NCBI RefSeq assembly: GCF_020410765.1 | Contig: NZ_CP084541.1 | Location: 744,001 to 808,000, forward strand | Origin: Streptomyces marincola | GTDB lineage: Bacteria > Actinomycetota > Actinomycetes > Streptomycetales > Streptomycetaceae | Length of the DNA: 64,000 bases | Direction: 5' to 3' | Program-made: the position numbers and the translations under genes | The notes under the pieces: model-generated | Databases searched by the model: none | Told to the model about the DNA's origin: nothing | The model's input: the letters and a program-made list of their open reading frames with translations, nothing else | Shown here: one piece after another, positions 52,693 to 59,583 of the stretch | Position numbering within the stretch: position 1 is the stretch's first letter | Layout: each line of letters starts with the position of its first letter

Positions 52693-54372
52693 ATGCTCGT
52701 GAAGCAGTTGACCAGCGGTCCCCGGCACGCGCGACGCGCGCAGGCACCGGGCGCGTCCTCACCCGGCCGGGGCAGCGCGATCATGGCCGCCGGATCGCTC
52801 GTCTCGCGCGCCACCGGCTTCGTGCGCAGCGCCGTGGTGGTCGCGGCCCTGGGCACGGCGCTGCTCGGCGACGCCTACCAGATCGCCAACACGGTGCCGA
52901 ACATCGTGTACTTCCTGCTCCTCGGCGGCGCGCTCAACGCCGTCGTCGTACCGGAACTGGTGCGCGCGGCACGGGAGCACGCGGACGGCGGCACGGCGCA
53001 CCTGGGCCGGCTGCTCACCCTCTGCGCGGGCGCGCTGCTGCTGCTCAGCACGGCGGCCGTGCTCGCCGCACCCTGGCTGGTGGCCGCCTACGCCCCCGAC
53101 TTCGACGGCGCGCAGCGCGACCTGACCATCGCACTCGCGCGGTACTGCCTGCCGCAGATCCTGGCCTACGGCCTGTTCGCGCTGCTGAGCCAGGCACTCA
53201 CCGCGCACGGCAGGTTCGGCGCGATGACCTGGGCACCGGTGCTCAACAACCTCGTCGTGATCGCGGTCTTCGGCCTCTACCTCGCGGTGGCGGGGCAGGC
53301 CATGGAGGCCGGACAGGTCACCGAAGGGCAGGCGCTGCTGCTCGGCCTCGGCTCGACGGCGGGCGTCGCGGTGCAGGCCGGCGTGCTCCTGCCGGCCCTG
53401 CGCGCGGCCGGACTCAGGCCCCGCCTGCGCCTCGACCTGGTGGGCGCCGAACTGCGCGCACCGCTGCGCGCGGCGGGCTGGACGATCCTGCTGGTGGCCG
53501 TGAACCAGCTGACGTTCTGGCTGGTGACCAGCCTCGCCACCTCGGCCGGGGTGCGGGCGGCGGCCGAGGGCGCGGCGGCGGGCGCCGGGTTCGCCGCCTA
53601 CACGAACGCGTACACGCTGTGGATGGTGCCGCAGGGCATCGTCACGGTGTCGCTCGCGACCGCGCTGCTGCCCCGCATGAGCGCCGCGGGGCGCGGCGAC
53701 CCGGCGGCGGTGGGCCGGGACCTGGCGTGGGGACTGCGGCGCAACGCCGTCGCCCTGATGCCGGCGGCACTGGTGTTCGTGGCGCTCGCGCCGCAGGTGA
53801 TGGGCGTGGTCTTCCAGCACGGCAGGACCGGGGAGGCCGACGTCCGCGTGCTGGCCTGGGTCCTGGTGGCCTTCGCGCCGGGGCTGCCGGCGTTCGCCGC
53901 CCAGTACCTGCTGTCCCGCGCGTTCTACGCACTGGGCGACACGCGGACCCCGTTCCTGCTCAACCTGGTCACCGCCGCGACCCAGGCCGCCCTCGTGCTG
54001 GCCGCCTACGCGCTGCTGCCCGCCCGCTGGGCGGTGGCCGGGATGGCCGGCGCCTACGCCGTGGCCTGCGTGGTGGGCCTGCTGTGCACCACGTGGGCGC
54101 TGCGCGCGGCGATCGGCCGCTGGCCCGCCACGGCAGGCACCCACCTGCGGGCCCTGGCCGCCGCGCTGCCCGGAACGCTGGCCGGCTGGTCCGCCGCCCG
54201 CTGGTGCGGCGAAACGCTCGGCCCCGGCCTGGCGGGCGACGCCGCCGGCCTCGCGATCGGCACCGCCCTGCTGGCCGCCTCCGTGGTGTCGCTGGCGGGG
54301 CCACTGCGGCTGACCGAGGTCACCGGCCTCATCGCCGCGCTGCGCAGACGGCTGCCGGGCGGCGCGCGATGA
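52693..54372 (+). CDS. murJ: MurJ/MviN-type lipid II flippase
   Basis: 559 aa with about 14 membrane segments. MurJ family blocks: SLVSRATGFVRSAVVVAALG near residue 35, NTVPNIVYFLLLGGALNAV, GRFGAMTWAPVLNNLVVIAV and RAFYALGDTRTPFLLNL. It moves lipid II (or a related lipid-linked precursor) across the membrane. The ATG at 52693 starts a cytosolic tail of about 30 residues. It overlaps the downstream sigma factor gene by four bases; murJ-sigma-membrane protein looks like one operon. Not necessarily the only MurJ of the cell. Confidence 0.92.
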   Translation: MLVKQLTSGPRHARRAQAPGASSPGRGSAIMAAGSLVSRATGFVRSAVVVAALGTALLGDAYQIANTVPNIVYFLLLGGALNAVVVPELVRAAREHADGGTAHLGRLLTLCAGALLLLSTAAVLAAPWLVAAYAPDFDGAQRDLTIALARYCLPQILAYGLFALLSQALTAHGRFGAMTWAPVLNNLVVIAVFGLYLAVAGQAMEAGQVTEGQALLLGLGSTAGVAVQAGVLLPALRAAGLRPRLRLDLVGAELRAPLRAAGWTILLVAVNQLTFWLVTSLATSAGVRAAAEGAAAGAGFAAYTNAYTLWMVPQGIVTVSLATALLPRMSAAGRGDPAAVGRDLAWGLRRNAVALMPAALVFVALAPQVMGVVFQHGRTGEADVRVLAWVLVAFAPGLPAFAAQYLLSRAFYALGDTRTPFLLNLVTAATQAALVLAAYALLPARWAVAGMAGAYAVACVVGLLCTTWALRAAIGRWPATAGTHLRALAAALPGTLAGWSAARWCGETLGPGLAGDAAGLAIGTALLAASVVSLAGPLRLTEVTGLIAALRRRLPGGAR

Positions 54373-54911
54373 GCGGGAACGGCGCCTGGCAGGACTACGA
54401 GACCTTCTACGCCGCCACCGCCCGGCGGCTGGTGACCGCGATCTACGCGCTGACCGGCGACCTCGGGGACGCCGAGGACGCGGTGCAGGAGGCGTACGCG
54501 CGGGCCTGGCAGCGCTGGGACCGGCTGACCGCCGAGGGCGACCCCACGCCGTGGGTGCGGACCGTCGCGCTGCGGCTGGCCGTCAGCACCTGGCGCAAGA
54601 CCCGCAACCGCCTGCGCGCACACCTGCGCCACGGCCCGCCGCCCGCCGTACCCTCCGCGGCGCCCGACCACGTGGCGCTGGTCGCCGCACTGCGCGAACT
54701 CCCCCGCGACCAGCGGGTCGCGGTCGTGCTGCACCATGTACTCGACCTGCCCGTCGCCCAGGTCGCCCAGGAGACCGGTGTGTCGGAACCCGCCGTCCGC
54801 ACCCGGCTGAGCCGGGCCCGGCGGACCCTCCGCGAGCGGCTGACCGACGAACGGGCGCCGCACCGACTGTCGTTCAGCATGCCAGGGACACCCAGGGGAG
54901 AGACCCGATGA
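54369..54911 (+). CDS. ECF RNA polymerase sigma factor (SigE-family type)
   Basis: 180 aa. Region 2: LVTAIYALTGDLGDAEDAVQEAYARAW; region 4: LVAALRELPRDQRVAVVLHH and LDLPVAQVAQETGVSEPAVRTRLSRARR. ATG overlaps the murJ stop (ATGA) and its own stop overlaps the next start, a layout typical of a sigma factor with its membrane partner. Confidence 0.93.
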   Translation: MSGNGAWQDYETFYAATARRLVTAIYALTGDLGDAEDAVQEAYARAWQRWDRLTAEGDPTPWVRTVALRLAVSTWRKTRNRLRAHLRHGPPPAVPSAAPDHVALVAALRELPRDQRVAVVLHHVLDLPVAQVAQETGVSEPAVRTRLSRARRTLRERLTDERAPHRLSFSMPGTPRGETR

Positions 54912-55708
54912 GCGACCCGTTGGACGAGCGGCTGCACACGTTCGCCCACGAACTCGGGGCCACGGTCGTACTGCCGGGCCCCGGCGACGCCAAGCGCCGC
55001 GCGCAGCGGCGACGGGCACGCCACCGCCGGGCGGCCGCGATGGCGGGCGGCGTGGCGGCGCTGGCCGCGGTGGCGGCCGGCACCTGGCTGTTCACCCCGG
55101 CCGCCCCCGAGCCCGCACCGCCGACGCCGCCCGCGGCGAGCCCGCCGCCGTCCGCCTCCACCCAACCACCGTTCCCAGCGGCCGACACGCTGCCCTGGCA
55201 CTCCGAGCTGCGCTGGCAGCTGAGCGGGGATGAGGACGTGGCCCGCAGGGCCGATGACTGGTGGAAGTTCTGCGGCTGGGACGACATCGCCGAGGGAGCG
55301 GGCCAAGCCTCCGGCTGGACCGCGCCCTACGAGGCGGAGGACGAATCGGTGGCGTCCTACTCACTGCTCGAATACGCCAGCGAGGAGGAGGCCAAGGAGG
55401 TCGCGCTCGCCCTCGTGCAGGGAGGCCGCTGCTGGCCCACCATCGTGCACGACACGGGAAGCACCCCACCTCAGCCCTCGGTCACCGTGGTCGACTTCGG
55501 ACCGGCGTCCCAGCTCGTGCCGAGCAGGGCCCGGATGTATCTCGACGTCGTGGACAAGCAGTTGCTGGTCCTGACCGTACTGAGCGACGCCCTGCCGACG
55601 GACGACGAGGAGGAAGCGGCCCGAACGGTGGACTGCCTCACCGGCCTCGTGGCCGATGCCTTCCCCGACGGCTCAGCCTGCCCCACAGGCGCCACCGGCA
55701 CCCCCTGA
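54908..55708 (+). CDS. Single-pass membrane protein, likely anti-sigma partner
   Basis: 266 aa. A cytoplasmic part (1 to about 45, ending KRRAQRRRARHRRAAAM), one membrane helix (AGGVAALAAVAAGTWLF), a Pro-rich linker, and an extracytoplasmic domain of about 170 residues with three Cys (CGW, GRCWPT, CLTGL). Its translation is coupled to the ECF sigma gene (ATGA), so a sensor or anti-sigma role is likely, but no zinc-binding HxxxCxxC motif is seen in the N-terminus. Confidence 0.82.
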   Translation: MSDPLDERLHTFAHELGATVVLPGPGDAKRRAQRRRARHRRAAAMAGGVAALAAVAAGTWLFTPAAPEPAPPTPPAASPPPSASTQPPFPAADTLPWHSELRWQLSGDEDVARRADDWWKFCGWDDIAEGAGQASGWTAPYEAEDESVASYSLLEYASEEEAKEVALALVQGGRCWPTIVHDTGSTPPQPSVTVVDFGPASQLVPSRARMYLDVVDKQLLVLTVLSDALPTDDEEEAARTVDCLTGLVADAFPDGSACPTGATGTP

Positions 55709-55794
55709 CCACCACCCCCGACACCCCGGCATCCTCACCATCGCGGTCGCGGCCGTCTCCGACAGCACACCCGGCGCACACCCGGCCGCGTGCG

Positions 55795-55995
55795 CTACGC
55801 CCTCCCCCTGCGCCGCGGATCGACCCGCCGAGCGGCCCACAGAACAGTGCGCGACCCCATGACGAACGAGTCCCCCGAATCGAAGACGAGCCGCTTGGCA
55901 CCGCCCGCCAGCGCCAAGAGGTCACGCACGGTGAACGCCTGTGCGCCAATCATCACTTGATCACCGCGCCGGACGGTGGCGGCATCGATCTCCAC
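55795..55995 (-). CDS. Small protein of unknown function
   Basis: 66 aa, GTG 55995 chosen (VEIDAATVRRGDQVMIGAQA); a second in-frame GTG five codons earlier is possible. Reads like a single small beta domain: ID-ATVRRGDQVMIG, AFTVRDLLAL and KRLVFDSGDSFVM. Similar short ORFs are common beside XRE and HATPase genes in Streptomyces, but I know no function. Confidence 0.6.
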   Translation of the reverse strand: MEIDAATVRRGDQVMIGAQAFTVRDLLALAGGAKRLVFDSGDSFVMGSRTVLWAARRVDPRRRGRA

Positions 55996-56142
55996 CGCGA
56001 CCAGCACTCCGGTCGCCACCGGCGCATCACCCCCGTACCCGGGCAGCGGCCCGGACAGCCGACGGCTTGCCGAGTAGGTATCGAATCGCACGATGCACTT
56101 CTCCGTTCCGCGCCCGGGCCACGACCGGGCGTATCGATAGAA

Positions 56143-56206
56143 CCCGCCCCCGGGAGCCTGTGACTCGTGGGAGAGCCGGTATCGAACCGTGCTCGCCGGG
56201 GGCGGG
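56143..56206. terminator. Nested stem-loop between the HATPase gene and the small gene
   Basis: Outer 11-bp stem CCCGCCCCCGG (56143-56153) with CCGGGGGCGGG (56196-56206); inside it GAGC-C-GGT (56173-56180) pairs with ACC-GT-GCTC (56186-56194) around an ATCGA loop. It is 58 bp beyond the HATPase stop and could be its terminator or a structured RNA. The interval 55996-56263 holds no gene. Confidence 0.5.
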
Positions 56207-56263
56207 AGTCGAGATGCGGCACGCCATCGGCCCGGCGGGCCGACCATGCCGCGAAAGATGGCC

Positions 56264-56713
56264 TCAACAGGCGCGACCGCACGACGCCGAGCCGTCAAGG
56301 GAGGCAAGCGCGCAGGCGAACCAGACCACCTTCCCCACCCCGAGCCACGTGCGCGCGTACCCGAAATCGTCGGCCATCTCGCGCAGCAGCCACAGCCCGC
56401 GCCCGCACGTCCCATCCGACGCGGGCTCCCTGAGCACCGGCAACGACGGCGACGCATCGAACACCTGCACCACGACCAGGCCGCCGACCCGCGCGACCAA
56501 CAGGTAGCAGTCCGCCCGACCGGAGTGCGCGAGCACGTTGGTCAGCAACTCGGACACGCCCAGCCTGGCCGTCTCGACGACGGAATCCGGCGCCCCCCAC
56601 AACTGGAGGATGTCCACGACGGCTCTCCGTCGTTGAGCCAGATCGGAAGCCCGTACGTCGACGGCCCAGCCGTACATGTCGGGCCTGACGGCCTGCCTTT
56701 CCAAAATGGTCAT
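56264..56713 (-). CDS. HATPase-domain regulatory protein (SpoIIAB/RsbW-like)
   Basis: 149 aa from ATG 56713 with GGAGG 6 nt upstream. N-box ARLGVSELLTNVLAHSGRAD, then VVVQVFDASPSLP and the G-box GRGLWLLREMADDFGY mark an anti-sigma-type GHKL kinase fold. Streptomyces carry many, usually next to XRE-DUF397 pairs as here; they may phosphorylate anti-anti-sigma proteins. Divergent from the XRE gene. Confidence 0.88.
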   Translation of the reverse strand: MTILERQAVRPDMYGWAVDVRASDLAQRRRAVVDILQLWGAPDSVVETARLGVSELLTNVLAHSGRADCYLLVARVGGLVVVQVFDASPSLPVLREPASDGTCGRGLWLLREMADDFGYARTWLGVGKVVWFACALASLDGSASCGRAC

Positions 56714-56920
56714 CGGGGCCTCCGGAGAGAGTCAGCGCAGGGGGACGCTCGGGTCGCGATCACCACGCCCTATGGCGCAGGGTGAGCAACTGACTCCAGA
56801 ATGGCATCAGAAACGCTACGGTGGGACCCGCGCCCCGGAATTCTGCAATCAACTTTCTGCGCACCATTCCGGCGGTGCACGGGCGTTGCTCGCTCCGAAG
56901 CGGCATCTGCCGTCGCGGCG

Positions 56921-56980
56921 CGAAACATTGCTCGCCCGTGCGGAACGTTGCTTGCCGACGCGGAACGTTGCTTGCGCACG
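56921..56980. repeat. Three phased 20-bp tandem repeats before the XRE gene
   Basis: Units at 56921, 56941 and 56961 each have the form CGGAACGTTGCTTGCCGACG; the last two differ at two or three bases, the first at six. Two helical turns per unit would place bound proteins on one face of the DNA. They lie 40 bp before the XRE start, in the 307-bp gene-free gap 56714-57020. Confidence 0.8.
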
Positions 56981-57020
56981 CGCAACACGCCCCGCCACAC
57001 TGAGACCGAGAGGACTGCGG

Positions 57021-57905
57021 ATGATCACAGACATCGAGTCGGCCACACCGGCGCTCTGCCGGTTGCAACTGGGGAGCGAGCTACGCTCGTTGCGCCTCGC
57101 GGCCGGCCTCAAGGCCAGCCAGGTCGTCCGAAAGCTCCTCTGGAGCCCGTCCAAGCTGACCCGCCTGGAAACCGGAGAGAACTCCTCGGTCGAGCAGGCC
57201 GACGTGATGGCCCTGTGCGAGATCTACGGGGCAGGCGAGGAGACCCGCGCCCGCCTCACCGGCTACGCGGCGGTCACCAAGACCCGCCGCGACTGGTGGC
57301 AGTCACCCGAGTACCGCCCGGCGATAAGGCCGGTGTTCAAGGCGTTTCTCGGACTCGAAGCAACGGCGACCGCGCTGCACAACTACGAACCCGAGTTCGT
57401 GCCGGGCCTGCTCCAGACCGAGGACTACGTCCGCGTCATCCACGAGCGCGCCCACCAGGGGCTCAGCCCCGAGGAGGTGGACCGGCTGGTCGCGGTCCGG
57501 ATGACGCGGCAGGAAGTGCTGCGACGCAAGGACTCGCCCTTGCGGCTCACCGCGATCATCAACGAGGCCGTCCTGCGCCGCCACGTGGGCGGCCCCAACC
57601 TCATGCGGGCACAGCTCACCCACATCGTCGAGGTCGCCGAGGAACTGCCGAACGTCCGAGTACAGGTCGTCCCGTTCAGCGCCGGAGCGCATGCCGGGAT
57701 GAACGGCAGCTTTTTCGTTCTGCACTTCCCCGAAGGAGCGGCGCCCAAGTCCATCGTCTACCTGGAAAGCCTGGCCGACGCATGGGTCGGCCGCCGTGAA
57801 CCGGACATCGCCCGGTTCACGGACGCATTCACCGACCTCCAAGCGCTCGCTCCCGGGCCACAGGAGTCCCTGCGTATGATCAAGACAGCGATCAAGGAGC
57901 TGTGA
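57021..57905 (+). CDS. XRE family regulator with DUF5753-type C-terminal domain (Scr1-like)
   Basis: 294 aa, ATG with GAGAGG about 7 nt upstream. HTH at about 10-65: LGSELRSLRLAAGLKASQVV and SPSKLTRLETGENSSVEQ. The rest matches the DUF5753 domain of Streptomyces Scr1-type regulators: YEPEFVPGLLQTEDYVRVI, VRVQVVPFSAGAHAGMNGSF and IVYLE. Paired with the DUF397 gene 4 bp downstream. Probably autoregulated through the tandem repeats upstream. Confidence 0.92.
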   Translation: MITDIESATPALCRLQLGSELRSLRLAAGLKASQVVRKLLWSPSKLTRLETGENSSVEQADVMALCEIYGAGEETRARLTGYAAVTKTRRDWWQSPEYRPAIRPVFKAFLGLEATATALHNYEPEFVPGLLQTEDYVRVIHERAHQGLSPEEVDRLVAVRMTRQEVLRRKDSPLRLTAIINEAVLRRHVGGPNLMRAQLTHIVEVAEELPNVRVQVVPFSAGAHAGMNGSFFVLHFPEGAAPKSIVYLESLADAWVGRREPDIARFTDAFTDLQALAPGPQESLRMIKTAIKEL

Positions 57906-57909
57906 CGAC

Positions 57910-58206
57910 ATGGTCATTCGAGGTCCCGGCGCCCTCGCCGGTGCCAACTGGCGCACATCCAGCTACAGCAACGACCAGGGCGGCGCGTGCGTCCAGGGCG
58001 CGTGCTTGACCGAGGAGTGGTTCACCTCACGCCACAGCAACGACCAAGGCGGCGACTGCGTGCAGGGCGCGCGCCTGACCGGACGCGCCATGGCCGTGCG
58101 GGACTCCAAGGCACCCGACGAAGCGACAGTCGTCTTCCCCGAACACGCATGGACCGGCTTCGTGACCTCTCTCAAAGCCAGCCCATCCAGCAGCAGCTCC
58201 AAATAG
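57910..58206 (+). CDS. DUF397 protein with a duplicated core
   Basis: 98 aa, ATG with AAGGAG 10 nt upstream. The DUF397 core WRTSSYSNDQGGACVQGACL (about 14-33) is repeated as WFTSRHSNDQGGDCVQGARL (about 37-56), followed by the usual AVRDSKAP and a C-terminal HAWTGFVTSL. Most DUF397 proteins have one core in about 60-70 residues. It probably controls the activity of the upstream XRE protein. Confidence 0.9.
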   Translation: MVIRGPGALAGANWRTSSYSNDQGGACVQGACLTEEWFTSRHSNDQGGDCVQGARLTGRAMAVRDSKAPDEATVVFPEHAWTGFVTSLKASPSSSSSK

Positions 58207-58214
58207 CGCGCAGC

Positions 58215-58249
58215 GTCGGCCTTCCCGAGCTCGATCGTCGAAGGCCGAC
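58215..58249. terminator. Terminator hairpin after the DUF397 gene
   Basis: GTCGGCCTTC and GAAGGCCGAC form a perfect 10-bp stem around 15 nt, ending 5 bp before the first degenerate CRISPR repeat. Confidence 0.7.
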
Positions 58250-58254
58250 ATCGC

Positions 58255-59327
58255 GTCACCCCCTCCTCGCCCCCCCGGGGACGGCCGCCACCGGGCGCGC
58301 CCAGCTGCCGTGGCCGTCGAAATGGTTGTTGCGATCCTCGGCCGTCCCGGGGGACGGCCGCCACTGCGCAGCGTCGGCCTTCGGTAGTCGAGCTCGATCA
58401 CCGTTGCGATCCTCGGCCGTCCCGGGGGACGGCCGCCACCTGCCGATGTGGCGCACCCGGTGGCCTGTCCCCGAGGTTGCGATCCTCGGCCATCCCGGGG
58501 GACGGCCGCCACCGGCGCCATCCGCAACATCGAGCACGGCGACATCAAGTTGCGATCCTCGGCCGTCCCGGGGGACGGCCGCCACCTGGAGTCCCAGACA
58601 CCGCCGCACGGGTCGCAGAGCAGGTTGCGATCCTCGGCCGTCCCGGGGGACGGCTGCCACGCGGCCCACTTCCCTGACCAACCCCGGCGACACGGTGTTG
58701 CGATCCTCGGCCGTCCCGGGGGACGGCTGCCACGGCTGCCAGTTGGGGCAGTGGGTGATGCCGCCCGCGAGGTTGCGATCCTCGGCCGTCCCGGGGGACG
58801 GCTGCCACGCTTCAAGGCCGCGCGGATCTCCCGCGTCGCCGGATCGTTGCGATCCTCGGCCGTCCCGGGGGACGGCTGCCACCGGGAGCCGCAGTCCTCG
58901 CAGTCCCACCAGTAGGTGGTTGCGATCCTCGGCCGTCCCGGGGGACGGCTGCCACCTGCGAGCCGCGCGCATTGGGGCGCGGTTCACCCAGGAGTTGCGA
59001 TCCTCGGCCGTCCCGGGGGACGGCTGCCACCCTCGCCCTCAACATCCGCGGCTGGTGGAAGGGCGGCGTTGCGATCCTCGGCCGTCCCGGGGGACGGCTG
59101 CCACCGGCCAGCATGGACTCCGCGTCCAACCCGAGCCCCTGGTTGCGATCCTCGGCCGTCCCGGGGGACGGCTGCCACGCTGACGCCTGAGCCTGCGCGA
59201 TCTGCCTCTGCGCGGGTTGCGATCCTCGGCCGTCCCGGGGGACGGCTGCCACCCGGCGGCACCGCCGCCGGGGCGGGCGGCAGGGTCGGGGTTGCGATCC
59301 TCGGCCGTCCCGGGGGACGGCTGCCAC
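58255..59327 (-). CRISPR. Type I-C-associated CRISPR array, 15 repeats of 37 bp
   Basis: A degenerate first repeat (58255-58291) is followed by 14 good ones starting at 58328, 58403, 58476, 58549, 58624, 58697, 58772, 58846, 58919, 58994, 59068, 59142, 59216 and 59291; spacers are 36-38 bp. On the plus strand the unit starts GTTGCGATCCTCGG and ends with CCAC. Read on the minus strand it has a GCCGTCCC/GGGACGGC stem and ends CGAGGATCGCAAC, like a usual 5' handle. The first five repeats share GCCGCCAC while later ones have GCTGCCAC, so the left end is the old trailer and the leader lies at the right, next to cas3. A 37-nt unit is longer than the 32-nt repeat of well-studied I-C systems. Confidence 0.97.
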
Positions 59328-59583
59328 GGCCTCTGACCAGGGCTTTTACCGTGCGATGCGAGATTCTTCGCTGCCCAGCGCGGGACGAAAGCGGATGACA
59401 AGGACATCCTCCTTCGGTGCGATCCGCGTGTCGTGTGTGCACTTGGGGTCCCGAACCTCGCTCCTGCTCCCTGGCCAGATGGCATCAGTCTGACAGTAAC
59501 GGCGCCCGTGACTTTGCCGAAAACGGCCGCGCTACCGATGTGCATGCCTTACGGTCGTCGCGTCTGAGTCGAGTGGGGGCTGC
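59328..59583. promoter_or_regulatory. CRISPR leader and divergent cas3 promoter region
   Basis: 256 bp without a gene between the newest repeat and the cas3 GTG. The left part should be the array leader (leftward transcription), the right part the cas promoter. TACGGT at 59550-59555 could be a -10 element for cas3; no good -35 is at the right distance. Confidence 0.5.

Noticed and set aside
56135..56210. tRNA-like GGTTCGATACC on the minus strand
   Set aside because: There is no acceptor, D-arm or anticodon arm around it; the sequence is explained by a nested hairpin.
58256..59545. Open frames across the I-C array on both strands
   Set aside because: Repeat-derived peptides such as DPRPSRGTAAT; no ribosome sites or family features.
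59550..59560. Second possible target of the embedded guide near the cas3 start (ACGGTCGTCG)
   Set aside because: Only 8 of 10 seed positions match, the PAM is CTT, not TTC, and there is no distal match.
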